Made by a program: the position numbers and the translations under genes
In this document: positions 1-8,994 of the stretch, one piece after another
Layout: each line of letters begins with the position of its first letter
How positions within the stretch are numbered: the first letter of the stretch is position 1
Notes under the pieces: model-generated
What the model was told of the DNA's origin: nothing
The model's input: the letters and a program-made list of their open reading frames with translations, nothing else
Database searches by the model: none
From: an uncultured Clostridia bacterium
GTDB taxonomy: Bacteria; Bacillota; Clostridia; Oscillospirales; Acutalibacteraceae
Assembly: GCA_946184295.1 (NCBI GenBank)
Contig: CAMHEZ010000006.1
Location: 1-64,000 of the forward strand
Direction: 5' to 3'
DNA: 64,000 bases

Positions 1-143
1 CACTTGGGCTTGTCTTTTGCTGCCTTCTGGTATGATCATTGCGATTGCGAGTTTTTTGCTTTTGGCATTTGCTTAGTTCTATGTCGCAGGAAATCCATAC
101 CAACAATATGTATAAATATTTTATTTTTAGTATTGGTAGTGTC

Positions 144-172
144 TTCACCTCTCGTATCTGTCAGTGTATAAT
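144..172 (+). promoter_or_regulatory. Sigma-A-like promoter of the XRE-TPR gene
   Basis: TTCACC at 144-149 and a perfect TATAAT at 167-172 are separated by 17 bases. Transcription would start near 179, just before the GGGAGGA ribosome site of the gene at 205. The -35 box is weak. The first 140 bases of the window hold nothing else I can support. Confidence 0.5.
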
Positions 173-204
173 AAAGGCGGATCATGATTCGGGAGGATAC
201 ATAA

Positions 205-1281
205 ATGAAATTGACACTTGCAGAGAATATCCGCGCCTTTCGGAAGGAACGAAGGTTAACGCAGGAACAATTCGCAGAAGCCTTGGGTGTAACCGTCGGT
301 TCAGTTTACAAATGGGAATCTGGACAGATGACACCCGAACTTGACATGATTGTTAACATTGCAGATTTTTTTGACACTTCAATGGATGCACTCTTGGGCT
401 ATAGAGTAAAGGACAATCGTATTGCGGCTATAGGGGAGAGATTAAGGGAATACTGCCGAGTCAGGAATCCTGAAGCACTGGCTGAAGCGGAGAAGGCGCT
501 CAAAAAGTATCCGAACTCCTTTGATGTTGTTCACGGATGCGCTCAGGTATATGCCTTCTTTGGGGTTGGCAGCAAGGATCATGCTGAAACCAGAAGGGCG
601 TTGGAATTATATGAACAGGCTTTGCTTCTGATTTCGCAGAACCACGATCCTGAGATCAATGAACAGACGATCAGCGGTGAAATGGCAAGCGCCTATATGC
701 TTCTAGATGAACGTGAAAAAAGCATTGAACTGCTGAAAAAGAATAACGCTGGAGGCGTCTACAATGATACCATCGGTTTGGTGTTGGCCTTAGATCTGAA
801 AAGGCATAAAGAAGCGGAACCATTCCTCGGTAAATCTTTGCTGCTGCACACCATTGGTTTAGTGAATTCTGTTATAGGGTATGCGCTTGTTTTGTCCGAC
901 CGTCAGGATTACATTTCCGCGAAGAGGATACTGTCCGGATTTCTGGATTATTTGCGTCCATTCAAAGAGGAAGAAAAAGCGGATTTTGCAGATAAAATCA
1001 TGGCAAGCATGTATACGGTGATGGCGCATATATACATGCTGGAAGGAAAGCCGGAAGAAGCAACTGAGTGCCTGTGCTCAGTCCTTGCAGCCGTCCAACA
1101 GTTTGACGCTGCGCCTGATTATGGAATACAGACGCTTCGCTACCCTGTATTCCACAACGATGTCATCCTCAATGACAGCTTAGGCGCGACGGCGGCGGAC
1201 AGCATAATGACAATTCTGAACCTGCTGGGAAATAAGAAGCTGTCCCGCATGTGGGAGGAGATGACCAGAAATGAGCAATGA
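205..1281 (+). CDS. XRE-family regulator with C-terminal TPR-like helical domain
   Basis: Residues 1-65 form a Cro/C1-type helix-turn-helix, with the recognition region around LGVTVGSVYKWESG. Residues 75-350 look like stacked helical pairs of the TPR kind (for example AEAEKALKKYPNSFDVVHG). This architecture and length fit the broad group of DNA-binding TPR regulators that includes peptide sensors of the RRNPP type, but no ligand can be read from sequence. The start is set by GGGAGGA 8 bases upstream. The last codons overlap the MFS gene at 1271, so it probably controls that exporter. Family call is firm; the signal is unknown. Confidence 0.85.
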   Translation: MKLTLAENIRAFRKERRLTQEQFAEALGVTVGSVYKWESGQMTPELDMIVNIADFFDTSMDALLGYRVKDNRIAAIGERLREYCRVRNPEALAEAEKALKKYPNSFDVVHGCAQVYAFFGVGSKDHAETRRALELYEQALLLISQNHDPEINEQTISGEMASAYMLLDEREKSIELLKKNNAGGVYNDTIGLVLALDLKRHKEAEPFLGKSLLLHTIGLVNSVIGYALVLSDRQDYISAKRILSGFLDYLRPFKEEEKADFADKIMASMYTVMAHIYMLEGKPEEATECLCSVLAAVQQFDAAPDYGIQTLRYPVFHNDVILNDSLGATAADSIMTILNLLGNKKLSRMWEEMTRNEQ

Positions 1282-2572
1282 AAAGAAAACGGCCAATGTA
1301 TTCAGGAACAGAAACTATCGGCTGGTCTTCCTAGGCGCTTTGGTTTCAGAATTAGGCGCTCTGCTGTACAATTTTGCTGTCGGCTTCTATATTCTGGAAA
1401 TCAGCGGAAACAATGCCTTTCTGCAGGGCTTGTATCTTGCTCTGTGCGGAGTAGCCTTGCTGCTCTTCACGCCTGTTGGCGGTGTGCTGGGGGATCGTGT
1501 CAACAAGGCAAAAATTATGTATGTCTGTGATTACATCAAGGGCGGAATGATTGTGCTGGCAACTGTGTTTATGATGATCTTACCGTTACCGACAGCGCAT
1601 ATCGTCATCCTGTTTATCCTTGGGATTCTGGGCAATGTGATCAGCGGTATTTTTTCTCCTGCCGCAGGCGCGATGCTGCCGAATATCGTTGAACAGCAGC
1701 AATTACAGCAGGCAAATGCGTATTTATCCATCAAGAGTTCTATGGAGTCGATCCTTGGTGTCGTGCTGGCGGGCATCCTGTATGGGGTGCTGCCCTTGAA
1801 TGTACTCTTTTTTGCAGTAGGCGCTTGCTTTATCGCGTCTGGTATCTCGGAAATGCTGATCCGATATAACCACACGCCCTCTTCAGAACCGATCACACTT
1901 CGCCTTGCTATTTCGGATATGAAAGAAGGCATTCAGTACCTGAGACGCCAAAAAGCTATCTTGGCCATCATGGGATCTGTGCTGTTCATCAACTTCTTCA
2001 TAACACCTGTGACAGGAAATTTTATTCCGTATTTCATCAAGACCGATTTATCGAATGCACAGACGTATCTTTTTGACAGATTCCTAAAGCCAGAATTATG
2101 GTCATCCGTATTCAGCGTCTGCATTGGAGCCAGTTCCTTGATTGGCGCAGCCATACTAAGTGCCACGGAACAGGAAGAAAAATGCGGGGTGAAGGTCGCT
2201 AAACGACTATGTGCCTTTTCGGGCGTTATGATTGCCCTGGCAGTTGGATACCGGTGCCTTGTGGATGCGGGTGTCTCCCTGAATGTTTTCCTGCTCCTGT
2301 TCTCCGCCGGATGCCTTGCAGTTGGATTCCTGCTCTCCTTTATCAACATTCCGCTCAGCACCACAATCCAGAGCAAGGTTGAAAAAGACAAGCTCAGCAA
2401 GGTAGGCAGTCTCCTGAATATCGGATCGCAAGGGATGATTCCAATTGCCTCCGTGCTGGCCGGAGCTGCGCTTCAGACATTAGGCAGCACTATGCTTCTG
2501 ACAATCTGCGCAGCCGGCTTCACAATTACAGCAATCCTGCTTTTGACAAACAGGTATGTTAGATTATTGTAA
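1271..2572 (+). CDS. MFS efflux transporter, macrolide-exporter-like
   Basis: A 433-residue membrane protein with about 12 hydrophobic helices. The start (NVFRNRNYRLVFLGALVS) and the loop GGVLGDRVNKAKIMYVCDY match the MFS branch containing MefA and EntS-like exporters. It would export a small hydrophobic compound using the proton gradient. Its ATG lies inside the end of the upstream regulator gene, with GGGAGGAG about 11 bases before it, so the two are translationally linked. A hairpin with a T-run at 2665-2696 ends the unit. The substrate is not predictable; 'macrolide' is only a family label. Confidence 0.85.
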   Translation: MSNEKKTANVFRNRNYRLVFLGALVSELGALLYNFAVGFYILEISGNNAFLQGLYLALCGVALLLFTPVGGVLGDRVNKAKIMYVCDYIKGGMIVLATVFMMILPLPTAHIVILFILGILGNVISGIFSPAAGAMLPNIVEQQQLQQANAYLSIKSSMESILGVVLAGILYGVLPLNVLFFAVGACFIASGISEMLIRYNHTPSSEPITLRLAISDMKEGIQYLRRQKAILAIMGSVLFINFFITPVTGNFIPYFIKTDLSNAQTYLFDRFLKPELWSSVFSVCIGASSLIGAAILSATEQEEKCGVKVAKRLCAFSGVMIALAVGYRCLVDAGVSLNVFLLLFSAGCLAVGFLLSFINIPLSTTIQSKVEKDKLSKVGSLLNIGSQGMIPIASVLAGAALQTLGSTMLLTICAAGFTITAILLLTNRYVRLL

Positions 2573-3097
2573 AAGACTGATTAAAGTCGTTAAGTGAATT
2601 CTGATTTGTCACACTATCCTCAAAAATATAAATCCACCGTGTACAATCCAAAACTACACACACAGCGTCATCTTTTTGAAAAGATGGCGCTTTTTTGATG
2701 TCGTTTTTTCAAAGAAGTGAATGTGTATTATTTGAAAGAAAAAGACAGCTGGAGAATTGTAGGAGGTCATTTGTCATTACAGGAACGTATCTTGATTGGC
2801 GAAAGCAGCACTCGAATATTCCGAATTGTAATATTTAAAATAAATATTATCTCCTTGCAATTGCAAGTGATGGTGTGGTTTTTCTTGTGCTTTTGATACA
2901 ACTGATGCGTTTTATCACAAAAAAGTGCGGTGATTTTTGATTTTAACCGTGTTTTTCCCTTTCTAACGGTGATTTTGGGCCAATGCAACGGAGCGTAGCA
3001 GGATTTTTCGGGGTTTGCAACCCTTTTTTGGTGGTGCTACCCGCCCTCCCGTGCTATACTGAGCGCAGAAAACAACCGCAAAAGGAGCATTACAAAC
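2573..3097 (+). other. Intergenic stretch with a terminator and a possible promoter
   Basis: This 525-base AT-rich gap holds the terminator at 2665-2696 and, near its right end, TATACT at 3055-3060, which could be the -10 box of the ABC operon at 3098. The -35 region is poor. No convincing gene is present. Confidence 0.4.
2665..2696 (+). terminator. Rho-independent terminator after the MFS gene
   Basis: GCGTCATCTTTT pairs with AAAAGATGGCGC across a two-base loop and is followed by six T. Confidence 0.85.
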
Positions 3098-3874
3098 ATG
3101 AAAAACACAGAAAACAAAAACAACGTCGTTCTCTCTGCACGCCATTTGAAAAAGAGCTTTCGTGGCGGCGATATGGAACAAACCATTATCAACGATCTCG
3201 ATGTGGATATCCGCAAAGGTGACTTCACCGTAATCATGGGTTCCTCCGGCGCGGGAAAATCCACCTTAATGTATGCACTTTCCGGCATGGACAAACCCAC
3301 TTCCGGAAGCATTACCTTCTGTGGCGAGGAAATTACCTCCTATAACGCCGATAAACTTGCGGTGTTCCGCAGAAAGCACTGTGGCTTTGTTTTTCAACAG
3401 ATTTACCTGCTGGACAAAATGAGCCTTATGGACAACGCGCTGACTGCCGGACTGCTGGTCGGCGGCAAAAAGAAGGAGATCGTCCGGCGCGCCGAAGCAT
3501 TGTTTGAAAAGGTAAACCTCCCCGAAGTTACATGGCGAAAGCTCCCCTCTCAGATCTCCGGCGGCGAAGCGCAGCGCGCCGGCATTGTGCGCGCCGTTAT
3601 CAACCGCCCGGAAGTGCTATTTGCCGACGAACCCACCGGCGCGCTCAATTCAAACAATTCCGATGCGGTGCTTGATGTGTTCACAGAATTGAACCGCGAC
3701 GGACAGAGTATTATCATGGTGACGCACGACAAGAAATCCGCCCTTCGCGGCAGCCGCATCATCTATCTGCGCGACGGCAAAATTTTCGGAGAATGCGAAC
3801 TGGGAGAATATACCCCTGATAACGCCGAACGCACCGAGATGTTAAATGCTTTCCTCGCTGAAATGAATTGGTAA
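3098..3874 (+). CDS. ABC transporter ATP-binding protein, MacB/LolD type
   Basis: A 258-residue nucleotide-binding subunit. Walker A is GSSGAGKST at residues 48-56, the Q-loop is near FVFQQIY, the signature is SGGEAQ around 151-156, and Walker B is FADEPTGALN. This subtype pairs with FtsX-like permeases, and such a permease follows 43 bases downstream. Start is supported by AAAGGAG 10 bases before the ATG. Such pairs move peptides or lipoproteins, or sense antimicrobial peptides; which applies here cannot be told. It is the first gene of a three-gene unit ending in an XRE regulator. Confidence 0.92.
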   Translation: MKNTENKNNVVLSARHLKKSFRGGDMEQTIINDLDVDIRKGDFTVIMGSSGAGKSTLMYALSGMDKPTSGSITFCGEEITSYNADKLAVFRRKHCGFVFQQIYLLDKMSLMDNALTAGLLVGGKKKEIVRRAEALFEKVNLPEVTWRKLPSQISGGEAQRAGIVRAVINRPEVLFADEPTGALNSNNSDAVLDVFTELNRDGQSIIMVTHDKKSALRGSRIIYLRDGKIFGECELGEYTPDNAERTEMLNAFLAEMNW

Positions 3875-3917
3875 TTTTTCATCTCATGAAAACATAATTG
3901 GACAGGAGAAATATGCT

Positions 3918-6248
3918 ATGAAACAGATCAGCCATCTTTCCCTTTATTTTTTTATGAAGGACAAAAAACAAATCATTTCCTTCGGTATCATTATTCTGAT
4001 CACGTCACTCATTCTGAATCTTGCGACGGTGCTGGCGCTGCGTATCGACCCAGCCTACGACAGACAGTCCGACGAGCTGCACAGCGCGGATATCGACATA
4101 GTCATTCCAAAATCAGCGGATTCCGCCGCGCTCTCGGACGCAGTCCGCAGCCATGCGTCGGTGGCGCAGCTCGAAAAGCAGCGGGCTATCCTGCAAAAAG
4201 CCGTGATGAAGGATTTTCGCGGCACGGATTTTGAACTGAACATACTGTTCTACAATTGGGACGACGACCGCGCCATTCATTTACTGTCCTGCTGCGAGCG
4301 CAGTGAAGAAACGGTGACGAATCCCATTTATCTGCCGCTTTATATTTCGGAATTTGGGGAATACCCGCTGAATGAGAAGATTACTTTCTCCATGGACGGC
4401 AAGGACTTCACCTACACTGTTGCCGGCGTGGTGCAGGAAATGCAGTATGGCAACGCCAGTGCGGAGATCATGGGTGTTTTCCTGCCGGATGACCAATACA
4501 GGCAGCTGGCGAAGGAATGGCAGGGGAGCGAAGTGGTCAATTACGCGGTGCGCACCGCAGAGGGAGCTGACAGTCGGACCGTGCTTGACGATCTCCGCAA
4601 GACCGCAGAAGAATATCAATCCCCTGTTCTTTTCGCTCTGACCAGCGAGGCAAAGAAGCAATCCCGCATGATGGTGACAAACCTGCTGACGATGATACTC
4701 GCAGCGTTTGCGGTCATTGTGCTGCTTGTGAGTATTTTCCTTTGTCAGTTCCGCATCAAAAACACCGTTTCCGAAGAAATGGCACAAATGGGGGTGCTTA
4801 AATCGCTGGGCTTTACGTCGGGCGGCATTATCAGGTCCATCGTACTGCCCTACACTGCGACGGTGCTGCTTTTCTCGGCACTCGGCGCAGCAGGCTCCTA
4901 TGTGCTGCTTCCCTCGCTGGTGAATGTGCTGGCGTTGCAGGCGGGCTTCCGATTTGAAGTGGCATTCAGCGCTGTGGCACTGATTCTGACGATGTCCTTG
5001 CTCACGGCGGTGACACTGGTCTTTACATGGCTGGCGGCGGGCAAAATCCGTCGTCTCCAGCCGATCGCCGCCATTCGTGGGATTACGGAAGGCAAGGACA
5101 TGAGAAAGAACCGCTTTGCCATTGCCCGCACCCCCGGCAGCGTCAATCTGGTGCTGATGCTCAAGCAGATGGCAGCCTCCACGCAGCAGAATGTGCTGCT
5201 GTTTGTCGTGCTGTTTGTGATGACAATTCTCATTGCTTTTTCGGGCAGCCTGTTTTATAATGTGATTATTGAGCCCGACCATTTTATGAACACGCTTTCC
5301 GACGAATCACCCGATGTGATGTTGCAGGTGTCCTCTTCGGATATTAGTGATATGAAGCGGACGATCAGCCATCTGAACGGAGCGGAAAAGGTGCTGTCCT
5401 ACTCGATTTTGCAGGTGCAGGTGGAGGAGGAAAACGCCGCCGCCTTTGTATGCGAGGATTTTTCCAAGATACAGAACGATCTTTGCTATGAAGGGCGCAA
5501 TCCTGCATCGGACAAAGAGATCGCCATCGGCAGCGCTTTGGCGGAACGCCTCGGCTGCGGTATAGGTGATACCGCTGTTGTCACATATGGTGACTCAAGC
5601 TGTTCCTATCGTGTTGTGGGACTTGTGCAGAGCGTCAACAACCGGGGAGAAATCTGCGAGTTGACGGAGGAAGGTTTTTCATCCATCTCGGAAGATCAAT
5701 TGCATTCCTTGTATGTCTATCTGAAAAGCGGTGCAGATGCGGACGATTTCATTGAGAAAGCCGAAACAGTTTGCGGCGAGGGCATCGTGAGCGCGGTCAA
5801 TGCGGCAAAGAAGCAGAGCGAGGTGCAATCTATGTATACAGCCATTGTCAACGTCGTGATCGTCGCCGTCTTTGCCGTGACAATCCTGATCGTACTGCTG
5901 ATTCTGTATGTCATTATCCGCTCTATGATCACACAGCGCCGACAGGAATACGGTATCTTCAAAGCCATCGGCTATTCAGGAAGGCAGCTTGTCGTGCAGA
6001 CAGCCGGAAGCCTGATGCCCGTATCAATCGCGGCGGCACTTTTGTCGGCACTGCTGGGATTGGTCTGGCTTCCCGCCGTCTGTGATGTGATCTTCAGCAT
6101 GATCGGGGCAATGAAGAACCATATGGAGCAGCCGGTCAGCGTTCTGCTGCTGTTTGCGACAGCGGAAATCGTTGTAACATTGCTCATCAGCGTATTTCTC
6201 GCAAGATCCATCAAAAAGATAGAAGCCTATTCGCTTATCAAAGAATAA
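3918..6248 (+). CDS. FtsX-like ABC transporter permease
   Basis: A 776-residue permease with two FtsX units: a helix at about 20-42, an extracellular domain to about 255, three helices to about 390, then a helix near 425-447, a second extracellular domain to about 640 and three final helices. It is the membrane partner of the ATPase at 3098. The size is typical of a full-length fused permease. AGGAGAAAT precedes the ATG. The downstream XRE gene follows after 24 bases, so the three are likely one transcript. Confidence 0.9.
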   Translation: MKQISHLSLYFFMKDKKQIISFGIIILITSLILNLATVLALRIDPAYDRQSDELHSADIDIVIPKSADSAALSDAVRSHASVAQLEKQRAILQKAVMKDFRGTDFELNILFYNWDDDRAIHLLSCCERSEETVTNPIYLPLYISEFGEYPLNEKITFSMDGKDFTYTVAGVVQEMQYGNASAEIMGVFLPDDQYRQLAKEWQGSEVVNYAVRTAEGADSRTVLDDLRKTAEEYQSPVLFALTSEAKKQSRMMVTNLLTMILAAFAVIVLLVSIFLCQFRIKNTVSEEMAQMGVLKSLGFTSGGIIRSIVLPYTATVLLFSALGAAGSYVLLPSLVNVLALQAGFRFEVAFSAVALILTMSLLTAVTLVFTWLAAGKIRRLQPIAAIRGITEGKDMRKNRFAIARTPGSVNLVLMLKQMAASTQQNVLLFVVLFVMTILIAFSGSLFYNVIIEPDHFMNTLSDESPDVMLQVSSSDISDMKRTISHLNGAEKVLSYSILQVQVEEENAAAFVCEDFSKIQNDLCYEGRNPASDKEIAIGSALAERLGCGIGDTAVVTYGDSSCSYRVVGLVQSVNNRGEICELTEEGFSSISEDQLHSLYVYLKSGADADDFIEKAETVCGEGIVSAVNAAKKQSEVQSMYTAIVNVVIVAVFAVTILIVLLILYVIIRSMITQRRQEYGIFKAIGYSGRQLVVQTAGSLMPVSIAAALLSALLGLVWLPAVCDVIFSMIGAMKNHMEQPVSVLLLFATAEIVVTLLISVFLARSIKKIEAYSLIKE

Positions 6249-6272
6249 CATTTATAAAGGATGGAATGTATC

Positions 6273-7148
6273 ATGGATTTTGGACAGAAACTCAAAGAGA
6301 TCAGAAAGAACGAAGGTCTTTCACAGGAACAGCTTGCTGAGAAAATCGGCGTTTCCAGACAGGCGATTACCAAATGGGAAACCGGCAAGGGTATGCCTGA
6401 CATCGAAAACATGATGATACTGGCGGAAATTTTCAAGACCACGCTCGACGAGCTGGTATCGCAGGCCATGCCGTCGCACGATAAAAAAAAGCCTGTTTAT
6501 CACAGTGAGACTTCCTTTGACATAGACCGGCAGATACATTTTGATATGCAGATTGGCGTGGCGCATTCGCTGAAAGTCTGCACGGGGGAGGACGAAAAGC
6601 TGCACATTGATCTTGCATCGGAGGAAATGGAAAACATCGGTTCTCTTTTCAAAGTCAAGCTGGACGAGCATCGCGGCAAACTGGACGTAGACTGTATCAA
6701 AAAGGATGGTGTGAGCCGTTATGAAACGGCGGACGCACTTTCGGTGACCGTCACGCTGCCCAAGGGCTTGACCGGACATTGTGAGATTGCCGCCTCGGTT
6801 AAGGAACTGCATCTGATGAATCTTGCACTTGATTGTCTCGAATACGATGGCGACGCGCAAAGCGTTACCATTTCCGACTGCTGCGGCAGCATTGAATTGA
6901 CTTCCCGCACAAACTATGACATTACGGTGAACGGTATACGCGGTTTGCTCGACATCAACCAGTGGAAATCGGGCAGTATAGTGCATATTCCCGAGGACGC
7001 GGATTTCCGTGTTCAAAACAAGGGACGCGGCTGTCATGTGTTTTTTCAGAAGAACGGCGAAGCGGCAGAAAACGGCGGTCAGGAGAGCAGCGAAAATCTC
7101 CTTTCTCTCTCTGGCATACAGTCGGAATTGATCGTCGATCTACAGTAA
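6273..7148 (+). CDS. XRE-family regulator with C-terminal beta-rich domain
   Basis: Residues 1-62 are a helix-turn-helix (LSQEQLAEKIGVSRQAITKW). The remainder has short alternating beta-like segments resembling the DUF4097 group of solenoid domains, often found in regulators or envelope-stress proteins. An in-frame ATG exists at 6261, but AAAGGATG sits correctly only for the ATG at 6273. As the last gene of the ABC operon it probably regulates that operon. The fold of the second half is my inference from pattern; no membrane segment is visible. Confidence 0.8.
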   Translation: MDFGQKLKEIRKNEGLSQEQLAEKIGVSRQAITKWETGKGMPDIENMMILAEIFKTTLDELVSQAMPSHDKKKPVYHSETSFDIDRQIHFDMQIGVAHSLKVCTGEDEKLHIDLASEEMENIGSLFKVKLDEHRGKLDVDCIKKDGVSRYETADALSVTVTLPKGLTGHCEIAASVKELHLMNLALDCLEYDGDAQSVTISDCCGSIELTSRTNYDITVNGIRGLLDINQWKSGSIVHIPEDADFRVQNKGRGCHVFFQKNGEAAENGGQESSENLLSLSGIQSELIVDLQ

Positions 7149-7151
7149 TTT

Positions 7152-7208
7152 AGAGCCTGTTCAGGATCTCGGCGCAGTACGCGCACGTAGCAATTCCGAA
7201 CAGGCTCT
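7152..7208. repeat. Short palindromic element with 11-base inverted ends
   Basis: AGAGCCTGTTC at 7152-7162 is exactly inverted as GAACAGGCTCT at 7198-7208. The interior begins with ATCTCGGCG, as does the interior of the longer palindrome at 33523. There is no T-run, so it is not an ordinary terminator, though it sits 4 bases after a stop codon. Confidence 0.6.
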
Positions 7209-7218
7209 TAGAGTACCT

Positions 7219-7268
7219 CAAAAAATGACAGGGTCACATGATACAAGAAAATATCAGTGAACCCTGTC
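7219..7268 (-). terminator. Terminator of the shortened kinase-like gene
   Basis: Read on the minus strand, GACAGGGTTCAC pairs with GTGACCCTGTC around an AT-rich loop and is followed by A and six T. Confidence 0.75.
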
Positions 7269-7299
7269 GGATTGTTCGATGAATATTTGTCAGCAAGTG

Positions 7300-7752
7300 C
7301 TAAAGCTCTGCCAGATGAATGATCGAATTGGCGCATTGATCCAGACTCTTCACAGACTTTTGCAGCACAATATTGTAATGATCCCCATTGGATGGCTCAA
7401 TATGCGCGATGAACACCGTATCCAATTCGCTCAATATTTCTGCGGCGAATTTCCCCATAAAGATGCCGCCGTTATGTTTGTGATACAATAAGCGGATCGC
7501 TTCCGCCAATGCGGAGAATGATCTTTGAACCGTGCGGTTTTCGTAACGGTTGGAACTGATAAAAAGCGTATAAACCAGACTTCCGAAATTTTCCTCGTCA
7601 TACTGCTTAAGACATGCCGCGTCCGCGCCCAGTTGCTCCGCTGTGTCAATCACTGTCTGCGTGTCAAAAACCGGTATGCCGGTTTGTTTGGACACCCGCA
7701 GCGCGACTTCTTTTCCGCTTTCTTTAGAGGATTCAATGACAATTGTTTTCAA
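7300..7752 (-). CDS. Shortened cytidylate-kinase-like protein
   Basis: A 150-residue protein that aligns by eye along its length with the 200-residue cytidylate-kinase-like protein at 50988-51590 (shared KQTG-P-F-D, YDE-N-GSL-Y, GGIFMG and the C-terminal pattern). Compared with it, about 44 residues that should carry the lid and nucleoside-binding parts are missing, and the P-loop (FGSGGRE there) is replaced by KESGKEV. Kinase activity is therefore doubtful. It keeps a good terminator and an unbroken frame, so it may be a live non-catalytic paralogue rather than a dead fragment. Confidence 0.7.
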   Translation of the reverse strand: MKTIVIESSKESGKEVALRVSKQTGIPVFDTQTVIDTAEQLGADAACLKQYDEENFGSLVYTLFISSNRYENRTVQRSFSALAEAIRLLYHKHNGGIFMGKFAAEILSELDTVFIAHIEPSNGDHYNIVLQKSVKSLDQCANSIIHLAEL

Positions 7753-8186
7753 TGTTACTCACACCCTTTTTTGCGCCGTGATGAATGAACGAATGCACAG
7801 TCAGCCAGTCAATTACCAATGCCACCGCATACAGAAAGAACCGGTATTCTGCACACGTTGTGCCTGATAAATCGTAAGACTGAATGACTTTTGATTGTGA
7901 TATCTCTCAAAACTTCCTTGATTGTATGATTTTGTATGGTGAATCAATGCCTCCTGTATGCGGTATTATAGCAGAGTCTGTTGGACAAAAGTTTGACAAA
8001 TCGCCGTTATCCCGGCAAAATCATGGAATTGCCGGTGGGAAACAAAAGATGATGACTTTAAATTGTATAGTGTGACGAAAAAGATAATGAAAAAATGTGG
8101 AAAATGCCCCAATGACTATCATATGCCTCTCATTGCCGAGAGGTTCCTGCCATCAGGCGTGATGTCCTTTTTCAAATGACACGCGA
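7753..8186. other. 434-base gap with no gene recognised
   Basis: Between two minus-strand genes. It contains a TATAAT on the minus strand near 7965, without a good -35 box, and a small hairpin near 8130-8147 (CCTCTC/GAGAGG). I see no conserved RNA or coding frame. Confidence 0.4.
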
Positions 8187-8921
8187 TTATGTCCAGCTGT
8201 ATTCTTCCAGATATGGTTTCATATTCCGATTGATATGGCTCACATGGATCAAAGACATATCGGCGTAATAACAGTTGCCGTTTTTTTTGATAACCGGTTC
8301 TGCGCCTGCCTCCGTCAATACACGGATTAATTCATAATATAGCTTATAGAAATAATTCATATTTTTCTGGTCTTTGACCCCATCGTCGGAGAACATGACA
8401 GCGCAGATTTCCTTGGCGGTCATACTGATTCCCTTGCGGTCGATGAGCAGCGCCAGAAGCTCTTTGGAGCGTTTTCGTTTGAAACGAAGCGGTCCACCCA
8501 TTTTGTCGAACACTTCAAAGCCGCCGTAGCAGCACACGGTAATCAGATATTTCCTGCTCAGATTAACCGCTTTGATGTGATCTATTTCACGCTGCAATGT
8601 CTCCACCGTAATGGGTTTCAGAAGATAGCCGCTGTCAATATGCAAATTCACCACATCTACCGCATGACAGGAATCCTGAGCGCAAAAAACAACGGCTGTA
8701 TCGGGATTGATCTGGCGGAGCTTCAGCGCAAGCTCTATGCCGTTTTCTTGGTGGAGACAGATTTCCACAAGCACTACGTCAAAAGCATGTTCTTTTGCCC
8801 ACGTCAGCGCGTCATTTCCGTCGGTAAAGAAAACCGCATTTGTCGTGTCCGGACATTGCGTTACCGTGCTTTTCAACGCATGTAACGATGAGCCTTCTCC
8901 ATCAACGCATAACACTGTCAT
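8187..8921 (-). CDS. Atypical response regulator, Asp-to-Glu receiver with SARP-like output domain
   Basis: A 244-residue protein. Residues 1-115 are a receiver fold ending in the conserved GYLLKPI. The phospho-acceptor position reads VVLVEICL, with Glu53 where the paralogue at 9676-10467 has Asp53, and the acidic pocket is VDGEG instead of VDDN. Residues 125-244 resemble the winged-helix plus helical output of SARP-type regulators (CYGGFEVFDK..., RSKELLALLIDRKG). Glu can mimic phospho-Asp, so it may be constitutively active; this is inference. GGGAGG precedes the ATG. It is the last gene of the sensor operon. Confidence 0.85.
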   Translation of the reverse strand: MTVLCVDGEGSSLHALKSTVTQCPDTTNAVFFTDGNDALTWAKEHAFDVVLVEICLHQENGIELALKLRQINPDTAVVFCAQDSCHAVDVVNLHIDSGYLLKPITVETLQREIDHIKAVNLSRKYLITVCCYGGFEVFDKMGGPLRFKRKRSKELLALLIDRKGISMTAKEICAVMFSDDGVKDQKNMNYFYKLYYELIRVLTEAGAEPVIKKNGNCYYADMSLIHVSHINRNMKPYLEEYSWT

Positions 8922-8994
8922 GAAAATAAATTTCCTCCCTTTATTTGGCCTTTTAGGGACGCTTTTACAGCTGGGTAAGACAAGCAGCAGGCGG

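Noticed and set aside
2723-2896. GTG-initiated 57-codon frame (YYLKEKDSWRIVGGHLS...)
   Set aside because: The first half looks protein-like, but the second half is AT-driven and there is no ribosome site; at most a gene remnant.
4281-5282. Minus-strand open frame of 333 codons inside the FtsX permease gene
   Set aside because: Composition typical of an antisense frame (His, Gln and Arg rich), inside a clear gene.
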